NCBI RefSeq assembly: GCF_035222375.1 | Contig: NC_085891.1 | Span: 2,108,001-2,172,000 of the forward strand | Direction of reading: 5' to 3' | From: Podospora pseudocomata | Lineage: Eukaryota > Ascomycota > Sordariomycetes > Sordariales > Podosporaceae | DNA: 64,000 bases | Shown here: piece after piece, positions 1 through 11,150 of the stretch | Position numbering within the stretch: the first letter of the stretch is position 1 | Layout: each line of letters starts with the position of its first letter | Made by a program: the position numbers and the translations under genes | The notes under the pieces: model-generated | What the model was told of the DNA's origin: nothing | The model's database searches: none | The model's input: the letters and a program-made list of their open reading frames with translations, nothing else

Positions 1-610
1 ACGAGAATGCCTTCAACATTTCCGGCCCCCACCCGGATGGCCTTCCCGCTATGCCACGCGCGGTAAACATGCACCCACAGTTGCAGAACGGTGTCCAGCA
101 GGTGCAGCAAGTTCAACAGGTTCCGCAGGAGCAGCGCTACACTCCTGCCTCCAACCCCAAGCCGGCCGTCGGATCAGAAGAATGGCACAAGATGCGTAAG
201 GACAATCATAAAGAAGGTTGGTTATTCTTATTTTATTTTTTCATGGTGGATGTGTGGAAGTTGCGGGTGTTGACGCTTGTTTAGTGGAACGTCGCCGTCG
301 TGAGACGATCAACGAGGGCATCAACGAGCTGGCCAAGATTGTGCCCGGATGCGAAAAGAATAAGGGCTCTATCCTTCAACGGGCAGTCTCATTCATCACC
401 CAGCTCAAAGAGAACGAAACTCAAAACATTGAGAAATGGACTCTGGAGAAGCTGCTCACAGAACAGGCCATCGCCGAGCTCAGCCAGTCGAACGATAAGC
501 TCAAGTTTGAACTCGACCGCGCCCTTCGGGAACTGGAATTATGGAAGAGCGTAGCACAAAATGCCGGTCTCAAGATCCCACAGAATGACGAACGCAACGC
601 CAGCAGTTAG
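1..610 (+). CDS. cbf1: Cbf1-type bHLH transcription factor, 3' part
   Basis: The gene is cut by the left edge. Exons are 1..216 and 285..610 with a 68-nt intron (donor GTTGGT, acceptor TTTAG). The reading frame is already open at base 3, so the ATG at 51 is internal. Splicing joins KDNHKE to VERRRRETIN, which is the basic region and helix 1 of a bHLH. Helix 2 follows (KGSILQRAVSFITQL), then a leucine-rich coiled coil to the stop. The basic region closely resembles yeast Cbf1 (RKDSHKEVERRRR). That family binds CACGTG as a dimer and acts at centromeres and on sulfur, methionine and respiratory genes. The part upstream of the bHLH is Gln-rich. The intron lies within the basic region, so correct splicing is needed for DNA binding. 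The family is clear; the biological role in this species is inferred. Confidence 0.9.
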
Positions 611-2136
611 GAGCAGACTGGCGACAATCCCACTCTGGACGGAGACTATCAGCTCTCCACGAGGGCGGATCCGGGCTTTCTTCATGACTGAATAAAATCT
701 CGGTCAAACTTTGTTATATGATTTTTGAGGGTATACCCTGGTGTCCCAACACCCTTTTTTTCTCTTTGTTGGAATTGTATGGATAAGGCTTTATTTCTTC
801 ACTTTCTTGTTTTATGCGCTTCATCATTGCGTTAGGGCACATGTTTACCGCGCGTTGGAGCTGGAGTGGTTCTAGTCAACCCGCTGGCAGGCAGTGGACA
901 TATCAGGGGGTTGGTGATTACATGGCGTTGAGGGCCGGTCGTTGTTGTTGGTGCTGTGAGCAGCGGAATATATTGCTTTGGGGGGGGCAAAGACCCCATA
1001 CACTGTACTTGAGGTTGTTGGTAATATCGGAACGAGTCTTGATTTTTCAAAAGCCGCTGTGGGTGTACAGGTTGCATTCCAAGCTGTGAATGAATGGTGG
1101 TTTGCGTCGGAAAGTCTCAGTCTGGCAAACCGAGCACCAGGAGAAGAGGGACGGCATTCGTCGGCGTTGATTTGGTTGTTGAAGTTTGGGTGTGTGTGGC
1201 AAAGCTGCAATGTGTTTTCGTTAGTATCAGATCATTTGTATCCATGTGTCTTGTAGCAACTGGTCTCAAAAGACGTGAGATGGCCGTGAGTGTGCAGGTG
1301 ACCCGAGCTCTGGACCGCGACCCCTGAAGGTGTGGGGTGAGGAGGGGTGAGGGGCGGACTGCACCCCGCTGCGGTGTAAGTGGTCTAAGGCGTGCTGGGC
1401 ACGATGCTTATCACCATCCAGCTTGGTAGAATTGGGAAGCTGCGTCATCTTTCGGCGGGTACAGAACCGGCCATGCTGTCCACAGCTCTCCACGGAGTGG
1501 TTGGATACGACGGCATGGAGATGTTGGATCCACGGGGAGGTCCCGATGTCGCAGTCCAGACGGCTGTTTGAGCTCGCAACAGCTAGAGCTCGCAACAGCT
1601 AGAGCTCGCAACAGCTAGATATCGTAACTGCATGGTTATCTGGAGGGGCACCACAGATAGGTGATGGCCGGAATCTGTGTACAGAGTAGGGAAATATATG
1701 AGCACTACAATTATAAAGAGGAACGCCCAATGACTAACAAACAACCGAACGTGTTCCTTCTTTGATACTTTATTAGGGATTATACTGACGTAAGGGCCCG
1801 TTGCTGAGACGGATCGACCCAAGAGCTTCCCCGCTCCTTCCCCAAGCTCTCTCTCCTCTCTCCTTAAGACTAACACTCCGAATCTCCAACTTTTGTTAGT
1901 TCCCTTTCAAATCCTGTACCCGATTCGACCAGATATAAGCCGGTGATATCCTTTTATACTTTCGGAAGGGACCTTGTTTGTGGCGTTCCTTCCTTTCTCC
2001 CGTCTGCACCTCTCGACATCAGGAGGGTGGGAGTCACAGCTTTCTTGCATACTCAACAATATCGCACCTACATCCAGGGAGGGTGACATTGAGTCTCTCA
2101 TCGCCATTGAGAGAAAGCATATAAAAGATCACCATC
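611..2136. other. Intergenic: cbf1 3' region and gatA promoter
   Basis: No gene is seen. A poly(A)-like AATAAA lies at 691-696, about 80 nt after the cbf1 stop. The right half is the upstream region of the GABA transaminase. It has two GATA-factor-type sites (AGATAA on the minus strand at 1636-1641 and AGATAG at 1655-1660) and a pyrimidine-rich tract near 1835-1865. The 16-bp tandem repeat at 1570 lies here. Confidence 0.6.
1570..1617. repeat. Perfect 3x16-bp tandem repeat
   Basis: Three identical head-to-tail copies of GAGCTCGCAACAGCTA lie about 520 bp upstream of the gatA start. Each unit carries SacI-like GAGCTC and AGCT half-palindromes. It may be a slipped-strand duplication or a repeated protein-binding site; its function is unknown. 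Confidence 0.9.
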
Positions 2137-3718
2137 ATGATGGCATCCAGAGCTCTGAGGGGGCGCAGCTCTCTTCTGCGGTCTGTTCCGTCTTCCGCTA
2201 CCAGAGCTGCTGTTCCTCTCGAGGCCCGTCGCCGGTTCTCTTGCTCTACCCGCAAGATGTCCTCTTTCTACTCATCATGGGAGCCTGAGGGTCCCTCGGT
2301 CAAGACTGAGATCCCCGGCCCCAAGGCCAAAGCCGAGATTGCCGAGCTCAACGAGGTGTTTGACACCCGCAGCTTGAACATGCTGACGGACTACTATAAG
2401 AGCGCGGGTAACTACATTGCCGACCCAGATGGAAACATCTTGCTGGATGTGTAAGTCACCTCTCCCCCTATCTCCCAACCCAACTCTAACCCGGGCATTC
2501 AGCTACGCTCAAATCGCCTCCATCCCCGTAGGCTACAACAACCCCTCCCTCATCAAAGCAGCCCAATCCCCCCAAATGATCCAAGGCCTCATCAACCGCC
2601 CCGCCCTAGGCAACTTCCCCCCTCACGACTGGGCCGACGTGCTCAAAGCAGGCATCCTGAAAGTAGCCCCCAAAGGCCTCAACCAAGTCTTCACCGCCAT
2701 GGCAGGCTCCGACGCAAACGAGACCGCCTACAAGGCAGCGTTCATGTACCGCCGCCAGCAAGAGCGCGGCGGCGCCCACGTCGAGTTCACAGAGGAGGAG
2801 ATCTCTTCCGCCATGCTGAACCAATCCCCCGGCGCCTCGCAGAACCTCTCCATCTTGTCCTTCAAGACCGGTTTCCACGGCAGATTGTTTGGGTCCCTCT
2901 CCACAACGAGATCAAAACCAATCCACAAGCTCGACATCCCCGCCTTTGACTGGCCGCAGGCGACGTTTCCCAAGTTGAAGTACCCGCTTGATCAGCACGT
3001 CAAGGAGAATGAGGCGGCGGAGAAGGCCGCGCTGGAGGAGGTGGAACACCTGATCAAGAACTACCACGTCCCCCCTTGCGCGGTGGTGGTTGAGCCGATC
3101 CAGTCTGAAGGAGGGGATAACCACGCCTCGCCTGCGTTTTTCCGCTGTTTGAGGGAGATTACCAAGAGAAACAATGTTTTGCTGATTGTGGACGAAGTCC
3201 AGACTGGCGTGGGAGCAACGGGCAAGTTTTGGGCGCACGAACACTGGGATTTGCCGACGCCTCCGGATATGGTTACCTTTAGCAAGAAGGCGCAGACGGC
3301 GGGGTATTACTTTGGGAATCCGGAGCTGAGGCCGAACAAGCCGTATAGGCAGTTTAATACTTGGATGGGGGATCCGGCAAGGGCGTTGCTTTTCAAGGGG
3401 ATCATTGAGGAGATTGAAAAGTTTGGGCTGGTGGAGCGGACGGCAAAGGTGGGGGAGTATCTTTATGGGAAGCTGGAGCGGTTGGGGGAGAAGTATCCGG
3501 GGCAGGTGGAGAATCTGAGGGGGAAGGGGATGGGGACGTTTATTGCGTTTGATAGCCCGAAGAGGGATGAGTTTTTGAAGAGGGCGAAGGGGGAGGGGGT
3601 GAATATTGGGGGGAGCGGGGAGCGGGCGGTGAGGTTGAGGCCGATGTTAGTGTTTGAGGAGAAGCATGCTGATCAGTTGGTTGAGGCGCTGGAGAGGGTG
3701 ATTAAAAGTCTGCAGTAG
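2137..3718 (+). CDS. gatA: 4-aminobutyrate aminotransferase, mitochondrial
   Basis: Exons are 2137..2450 and 2503..3718, with a 52-nt intron (GTAAGT...CATTCAG); the product is 509 aa. The enzyme moves the amino group of GABA to 2-oxoglutarate, giving succinate semialdehyde and glutamate in the GABA shunt. The first 40 residues are rich in Arg, Ser and Ala without acids, typical of a mitochondrial presequence. The class-III aminotransferase fold is visible: the LIVDEVQTGVGATGKFWAHE stretch with the cofactor-contacting Asp, and MVTFSKKAQ with the PLP-binding Lys at about residue 365. Length matches fungal GatA/Uga1 (about 470-510 aa). Two ATGs are adjacent (2137 and 2140); the first is used here. 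Codon use shifts from C-ending in the first half of exon 2 to G-ending in the second half. Two GATA-type sites upstream fit control by a nitrogen GATA factor, which is inference. Confidence 0.95.
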
Positions 3719-4700
3719 ACGGGCAGGAAAGGGGTTGAGGGTATATCAGAACTCAGCAGGCGAGATGAATCAACCATACCAGGGTTTTTTGACGATTCCG
3801 TTTAACGACGTGAAGATCTTTCTTGATATCGAAGTAAATAATTTGATGATGCAGAATGTACAATGAGAACCCCAATACCTGGCTATGCATTCGGGCCAAG
3901 TAACCCATGAACATTTCATTCCCAAATGCAAACTTTCCATTTGTGCTGTGTTGTGTGTAGAAACATTTTGAAAAAATGAGATAACGTCCCCTTCTCTCTC
4001 TCATATCTTCTTCACTTCTCTCCTGTGAATAAAACAAAACAAAACAGTTGCACCAACCCAACCAACTACCAACCCCGACCCCGACCCAGCACACAAAAAC
4101 GCCCCTGGAATGTGTGTGTGAATTTCAATTGAGTATCATGCAGTAGTACACCAAAACAAGAAGCAGAGAAAGAAAAAAGAGGTATCATCCGTGAAGAAAA
4201 AAAAAAGTGTTAAACAACACAAACGCAGAAAAGAAAAAGTCTAATACCAGAAAAAAACAAAAAGCAATCGCAATTTTTGCCCTTCCCATGTCCCAGTGTA
4301 GCAGAAAACCACCACCACCCAGTCCATCCTACCCCATTTTCGGTTTCTTGTTGTTTCCTGTAAAATCGATTCCACCCGAGAGAGCTGATGCAAATGGCGA
4401 GAATGGAAAAACAAAAAAAAAAAAACCAAGGTAATTATGTAATGTTGTTGTTGTATGCCTGGTTTCTTCCTTCCTCCTTGGTTGCCCTGATGTGAAAATA
4501 AAATATTATGTACCCATAACCCGGCACTTTTTGTGATCTGAGCCACCCGCCCCCCTTCCCCTTCTCACAATATTTGTGAGATTGGGCGACCCTCCACTTC
4601 CTGTTTGTGGCTTCCATGCGACTTCCCCTAGCCTAAGGTACCCGATAGCCCCTCTACTAATCCGCCTTTTCCTTTGCGGAAAAGGCCTATGGAAACTCGC
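3719..4700. other. Intergenic, convergent 3' regions
   Basis: This lies between the stops of gatA (plus) and set2 (minus). It is A-rich low-complexity sequence around 4140-4430, including A-runs near 4197 and 4411. No credible gene or structured RNA is seen. Confidence 0.6.
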
Positions 4701-7623
4701 CTAGTGGCTCATGACCTCCTGTGCTCCCCTCTGTTCCCTATGCTCAAGCGGCTTATCATCATCACCACCAGCCTCCTCCATATCAACATCCATATGCTGT
4801 CCGTTCTTGTGGTTATTATTCTGAATATTCTCCTCCTCCATCCTCTGCGCCTCCTCGTTCTCCCTCCTCAGCTCCTCCTCCTGCTCCCGCATGGCCCGCT
4901 GCTCCTCACTAAGGGGCGTATCCACCGGCGGCGGCGGCGGCGGCGGAGGACTAGGTATCATGTTCCCATCCCCATCCTCCTCCTCCTTGAGCCGCTTCAC
5001 CGAAGGCGTCTCCGACATGTTATCATCCTGCGGTGACTGAGAAGCCTCCTCGCCTTCAACATCATCATCATCATCATCGTCGCGCTTCCTTTTGCGACCA
5101 CCAACGGGGGAGCTAGGGGAGCTAGGTTGAGAAAGGGGTGTAATGTCGTCTTGGACCGGTGTCGGGGCAGAGATGTCTCCCAGGTCATTTAACGAAGCCG
5201 AGGGCTTGTCCGAGTCGGTAGATTTGTTGTTGCCCTTGGCTTTTTGCTGTTCCTTATATTTGACAACGGCGCGGTCAAAAAAGTCACGGACGTACTTCTT
5301 GACCTTTTTCTCTTGTTTGGAGGAGATATGAGTGGGGTCCTCAACGCGGTTGTTCTTGTAATCGGAAGAGACTAGCTTCTTGTTGACTTCGCGGGCAAAC
5401 TTCTTAAGGTCCTCCTTGGGGAGCTTGCCGTGGAATTTCTCGACCACGTACTTGACGTGAGGGAAAAGCTGGGGAAGATGTCAGACTGGGTAATCATTAG
5501 AAACACTGGCGAAAGAAACTTACGGTGTTCTCGTAGATCTTCATCTGTTTCTCGATTGGGAGAGAACGCCACTTCTCTTTCTTGGGTTCGGTGGTCGGGG
5601 TGCTAGACCGCTGGGGGGTATGTGTGGCCGAATGTCTTGGCGTGATCTCCTTAGTCAAGCTGTCAATGATATCCTGCACCGCCTTCTGGCCCTGCTGGGC
5701 TTTGGTCGAAGTTTTGGGAGTAGAAACCGCCGGCGCGGTGGGCCGCTGCCACTGGACTTTGCCATTGACATCGTAAAAGTAATACCGGCCTGTGTTGTCA
5801 GTAGTGACGTGCCAGCCCTCGGGCAGATTGCTGGGCAGCTTCCGTGGTGGACGTTGGCCATTGAAGAAACCGACGTTCCTTTGCGGTACCTTATTGCGCG
5901 GGCCCGTCGGAATGTTCAGGTTGACCAGGGAGTTGTTGGCGTGCTTGTGAGGCTCGTCGCGATCCATGTTGCGACGCTCCTCAAATGGGTTAGAAGTCGC
6001 ATGAGCTGCGGCATCCTTTTCCTTGCGAGGAATACGGTACGCTGTCGAGAGCTTACTCCATTCCTCGAGCAGTCTGTTGGCCTGGAAGGCGACCTCTTCA
6101 TGAGTCGAAGTGGTCAGGGGCTGGATGGCTGCCTCGATGTTAGAGTCGGCGATCTTGTTCTTGGTGATGCGCGGCAGGTCGTAGAGGATATCGAGAACCT
6201 GCAGGACGACATTGGTGTCGTCTTTGTACGAGTTGAGTGTCGTTTTGAGAATCTGGTAGCCGTGCATCCTCACCACTCTATGGCGAAGCTGCTCGTCTTC
6301 TGTGGCCTGAAGGCGGGTAAGCAGCTTGACAGCTATCCACTTCTCCTTGCACTGCATCAGAGTGGCCATGACCTTGTTGACGCCATCTTCATCAAGGGAT
6401 TTCGGCTGGAAGCTGTTGACATAGTCCTCATCGTCTTCGGTGACCTTCTTCCTGCGAGGCTTCTTGGCAACGGTGGTGTCCCAGCTGTCGCCACTGTCCT
6501 CGATACCGAGGGCCTCAATCGTGGCAAGAGACAGTTTGGTCGCACGCTCTGTCTGCGTCTTGCCGCCGATGAAGCCGACGCAGTTTTGCTCACCGCAGTA
6601 ACATGGCTGGGGGTCGGCGCCGTAGCGGTCGACATTGTAGTTGAACACGAGCTCCTCACCGGCGCGGATGGGGCGGCCGGCAAAAATGCCCATGCGCAGC
6701 TTCTCGCCCACCACCCACTTGTCGACATAACAGTTAGGATTGCACGAATGGTTGCAGAACCGGCCCAAGTTGCCCTTCTTAGTGGCATCGACAAACTCGC
6801 TCTTGGTGAGCGACATGAAGTAAAAGTGCTTGATGCCCTCGCGGTCGTACTTGATCATCCGGTTCCGGAACGTCGGCTCATTGATGACCTCGCCAATATA
6901 CTCGAAAATGAAGTCGTTTGGCTGCAGGTTCCGGTTCGCCCGCAGGCCGAACCCCTTCTTATCGGTCTTGATGACCGAAACATCGGCATACTGCTTGCGC
7001 TGAAACCGCTGGTTTTGACAGCCCGGCCCGCAGTTGCAGTCTCCATCTACGCACTCAATTTTGGTCGCGCGGTTGATGCAGTCGGAATCCTCGCCACAAG
7101 CGTGGTTTTCATCATTTCCTGTGAGCAGAAAAAAAATCAGTGTGTCAGGGCGGTCGCTTTACGGACATGTGGACGGCGACCATCTCGGGGAGAGAGAGAG
7201 ACTGGCCAGATGGTGGAAAAACTTACGCCATTCTTCGGTACAGTCGCAATCCAGCGCGTCGTGATCCGACGAGCCCATATTCCTCGAGCCATAAAGACAG
7301 TCGTTGATGACCTGAAACGTGCTGCATGCTTGGGCTGTGACATCTGGCAGGTGGTCGAACAAGGTAGGTGGACTTCGAACGGGTTTCTGAGACGACTTGC
7401 GAGACAGCTTCGGGGCAGAGGCGTGGTCTGGAGTCGCTGCAGTCTCTCCTGCAGACTTTGTGTCGTCGGGCGACATACTGGTGCCTCGCGAATCCATCTT
7501 GGAGTTGTTCGGGGAAGCCGAGTCGGTCGAATCCTCCTTTCGTAACCTAACGCCATTGACCCTCGGCCTTTCCTCAATCCTGCCTTCCAGCACCGGTCCT
7601 GAAGCGCGAGCGTCTTCCCCCAT
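4701..7623 (-). CDS. set2: Histone H3-K36 methyltransferase Set2
   Basis: Exons on the minus strand are 7623..7227, 7118..5524 and 5468..4701, with introns of 108 and 55 nt; the product is 919 aa. Domains in order: Cys-rich AWS (about 125-180, with DCDC and [11 protein letters not shown]), SET (about 180-300, with NHSCNPNC and FNYNVDRYG), post-SET ([11 protein letters not shown], about 305-318), a central helical region, a WW domain ([19 protein letters not shown], about 560-592) and a C-terminal SRI domain spanning the last intron (about 650-755). This is the full Set2 architecture. In the family, SRI binds the phosphorylated RNA polymerase II tail, so K36 methylation follows elongation. After SRI comes an acidic and polyproline tail of about 160 residues. 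The start is the first ATG; an in-frame TTG 21 nt upstream was not used. The first intron has a length divisible by three but contains a stop. Confidence 0.95.
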
Positions 7624-7896
7624 GGTGAATGAGTTGGTGCGCAAGAGGCGCCAGAGTTGCCGAGCGTAGGGAAGCCGCTAGAGTGGTTTGTGCTTGTTGT
7701 GGTTCAGGGCAAGAAAGGCACGCGCAGCGAGATGGGATGCAGGACGCGCTGAACAGCGGGTCAAAGTTGTGAAAGAGAAGAAGAAAAAGCGTGCTGGAAA
7801 ATGGTGGCGGAAAGTCGACAGCGAGGAGAGGAAAGCGTTTGGGAGAGTGGGCGAAGACAGACGGAGTGGGAGACGCAGCGAGAGTGGAAGAGAAAA

Positions 7897-7907
7897 AGAG
7901 AGAGAGG

Positions 7908-7966
<59 letters not shown>
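7897..7966. repeat. (GA)n microsatellite upstream of set2
   Basis: About 27 perfect GA units end at 7966, preceded by impure GA/GGGA sequence. Relative to set2 this is a (CT)n tract roughly 275-340 bp upstream of the ATG, in the likely promoter or leader. Its length is expected to vary among strains. Confidence 0.95.
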
Positions 7967-7969
<3 letters not shown>

Positions 7970-8927
7970 CAGGAGGGTCAAGGTCGAGACGTGAACTGAC
8001 TGGAGGAAGCTATTTCTGCGCCCTGACTTTGCGAACATGGCAGCTCAAACCGTCGGGCGGGCTCACGGAAAAGATGACAATGGCTCTCAATCCAAGCAAG
8101 GGCCAATCCAACGGCTATCGCGCTCACTCACATCCACAACAAATGCATCACGTCGAGGAGGTAGTCAATTGACATAGCCGCGTTCAGCAAGACTTCAGTA
8201 AAAGATGCCCTCCTGCCCCAGAGTGCCAAGCCGGCGACCTTGAAGTGCCCCAGCCCATCTCAATCGGGGCGTCGACTTGTCGGCCCGTCATTGATCCGCT
8301 CCGTGTCCACGCCCGTCGGGCTCCCATCCCGCGCTTACAAGGTTCTGTTAACTGCGCTGAGAACTTTGAAGGTGATGGCGGGCTTTCTACGGAACTTTCA
8401 GTTCATCTCCAGCGGAGTGTGCAATTGATCTTGGAGACACATTTTCAGGCCACTGGGTCACTGGGTCAATGGAATACGGGAATTTCAAAGTTTATGTCCA
8501 CTATGCGAGTTGGCATAAGTTGAACTGAGTTAAAACTCGTGAGCGGGCACCAAGAGCAATATATATATCAGTCCGGTCAAACAGAAACGCCACGCATGAT
8601 CATCGCCTTCCGTCTGTCCGCCTGGGACAAACGCGGCACCAACCGAAATCCATAGAGATATCACAGAGGGCTTGTCTGGTGTGGTGGTGGCAGTAAACCA
8701 GAGCACCACATTGTCACGCAACGTGTGAAACAGCCCCCCGCAGTCATCACAACATGCATATATTGTCAGTCGCATAGTTTGGCACCACGTTTCTATATAC
8801 TCGCCGGGTCGCCGGGAGGCATCTCAGCACTTTGTGAAGGCCCTTGCAGACGAACTCGGTGGTGGCATGCATGACTATGCACTCGAAAGCGTTTGGTATT
8901 AGGAACGACCACCGCGGCATGAAGCCA

Positions 8928-8964
8928 CCCATCCCCTCCCCTCCCCTCCCCCCCTCCCAGCCCC
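8928..8964 (-). other. Potential G-quadruplex on the minus strand
   Basis: The plus strand reads as repeated CCC/CCCC runs separated by one or two bases, with a C7 run inside. The minus strand therefore has at least six closely spaced G-runs of three or more, satisfying the usual quadruplex pattern. The location is intergenic, about 1.3 kb upstream of set2. Confidence 0.6.
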
Positions 8965-10278
8965 AAGACAGCCCTTTATTATACCTACAGCTCGTCACCC
9001 GTAGAAGTTTTTTCGAAAAAAGCTGCCCCCCGTCCGTTGCCGGTAGCATGCCAGCACATCGTGCAGCTTGGGTGAGGTGGAGAAAAGCCCGGCGGCCTGG
9101 TGGGATTTAAAACCTCGAGGGACACCTCTGAACATCGTGAACACAAGTTCAACGGAACCTTGTCGACATAGCTTTTTTATATCGCCATGTTCAACAACAT
9201 AGATCGACCCACCTCTTGGACCCAGACGATGCGGCTCTTCGACAACCACACAAACCTAAGAGACCACCGCGGCCAAATCCTTGTGTCATGCTCGACTGCC
9301 CCCCGCCATCCAATGCCATTGGTACAATTCGCTCACTGACGCAGCCAATGCCGACGCCAGAACTGGGTCCTGTCGATGGGGCCACAAGAAGTCCAACCGG
9401 ACCGCTTCCGACGTCCAACTCTAGTTCGACGACTTAGACCGACGACAATGCAACTGTTTTTGTTTACTTGATGATGCGACTCGACACATGCGGACTTCAA
9501 AGGTCGGGGGATCACGAGTCGATAAGCGGCAGCTCCATTTTTGGGCAGAAAAAAACGAGGACGTTGGGTTGAAATCTGATCTGTCTGCGAGTGCAGCAAG
9601 CCCCCAGCCTATGGGATCCTGCCGCTCACTTCCCCAGATGGCTGCATCCTATCATGGACATGTGCGAGACAGCCAAAAGGAGGGTCAGGTGCAGCTGCTG
9701 CATGTCGCTTGGACTCGCGCGCATTTGCATCCACGCATCCCACCGGCTAGCTAAGCTGAACCGTCGCCTCCCGACGGCGCCTGTCACGGTTGGCGATCGA
9801 TTTAGAGGGGGCAGATGGATGGAGGCATGTTGCGCACGCGGCGGCAGCTCGTTGCTTCTGATGAGAGCTGAAGAACACCACCCTTCTGCTTAGAGGGAGA
9901 GATCGTGGGATATCAGATCGCCGTTTGGCCGGCAGCCATCAGAAATGACAGCATGCTGGCGGCCCACCAAAACAGGGAAGCAAGGTGAGATGAGAAGGTG
10001 GGAGTGCGTTCGCGCAACCACACATCTTGCGCCAATCTTGCGGGCTCCAAGTCGGAGCAACTGAGGCGTCTTTTTTATCGTTTATCTCCATATCATTACT
10101 GCATACAGGCGAGAGGGATGCGCTCGGCTGGCTCGTTTTTGTCTTTCAGCCGAAGACATATCCACAGCACTTATGCTCGATATGCCCTTTCCGATATGGT
10201 ATAGGTGTTTTGAATAGGCATGCCGCCAACGCGGGTGGGATCTAGGTCGAGGTCCACACACCCACCATCCGCCATCCC

Positions 10279-10292
10279 GGGGGGGGGGGGGG
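10279..10292. repeat. G14 homopolymer
   Basis: A run of 14 G lies in the intergenic region, followed by GGTGGTGAGGAGG. It is prone to length error in sequencing. Confidence 0.9.
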
Positions 10293-10859
10293 TGGTGAGG
10301 AGGTAGTCATTTGATCGCGCTGCTGCATCTGCAAGTTGCAATTGTTGTGGCACATCCTGGCGTGTTATTGCTGGGGAGCTGCGCACCTGCGCGACACAAG
10401 AAGTTCAAGGTCGGCTCCGACCTGGGCGCGGCGAGAGGAGAAGAGGAGAAAGAGGAGAATGTTGAAGTCATCAGCAGGCATTCAGGAAGAAAGGATGGTG
10501 GCATGGCAGCATGGCAAGCATGTGTGCTCGGACCCTGCCCGCTCTGCAAAAAGGCCGCCATGGAGAAAGACCGGGGCTAACAGAGGGGCGCCGTGAAACC
10601 CAAGCAAAGAGACGCGGGAGCAATTCGAAGCGCGCGTCTCTCTTCCCATTGCCGCCCCCAAAACCCGCAAGCTACCCTCTGCACCATTCGACTTTCTGGC
10701 TTGTGAGCGTCTTGAAGTTGCCCCGATGTCTTCTTGGTGCTCGGCGGCATCTCTGCGCTGACTGTCCTGTCTCCATATTCCACTGCGGATACGGATTCAA
10801 ACACTCGTTTAAATCGTTTCTTCTTGTTCTTTCGTTTATGATTTCTCTTATTGACACCT

Positions 10860-10880
10860 CATCACTCATCACTCATCGCT
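10860..10880. repeat. 7-bp tandem (CATCACT-type) x3
   Basis: Two perfect copies of CATCACT and one CATCGCT run on into related CAT-rich sequence. It lies about 280 bp upstream of the AT-hook gene start, in its likely promoter or leader. Confidence 0.7.
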
Positions 10881-11150
10881 CACCATTCATCATCCGTCAC
10901 TGGGGCGCGCTGTGTTTCTTCCAAACATAGACGCTTTGCCACTTCTGCTTGCTACTGCTGCTTGCTACTGTCTGCTGCTGCGACCCGTACCAGGCCACTC
11001 TCAACTGATCACGAGCAGCTCCAGTTTCCCCGGGGGTGAGCTGTCATATTGCGCCTGTCAAATGACTGGCCACCCAGCCTATGGCATATTTCTTCCCTTC
11101 TTCGCCTTCTTTTCTTTGACGGAATCGGATAGCTGGGTTAGGGCCTAATC

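Larger units (their letters stand above)
7624..11150. other. Intergenic between divergent set2 and AT-hook gene
   Basis: About 3.5 kb lies between two divergent genes. Open frames here are short, overlap on both strands and resemble no family. Contents seen are the (GA)n tract at 7897, a C-rich potential quadruplex at 8928, a G14 run at 10279 and a 7-bp tandem at 10860. The 5' leader of the AT-hook gene probably lies in the last few hundred bases, which are C/T-rich. An unannotated non-coding RNA cannot be excluded. Confidence 0.55.

Noticed and set aside
2118-2128. TATAAAA-like sequence just before the gatA ATG
   Set aside because: Only about 10 nt from the start codon, too close to act as a TATA box.
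5620-7545. 641-codon open frame on the plus strand
   Set aside because: It is exactly antisense to the conserved Set2 coding sequence and shows no family signature; a shadow of GC-rich codon bias.
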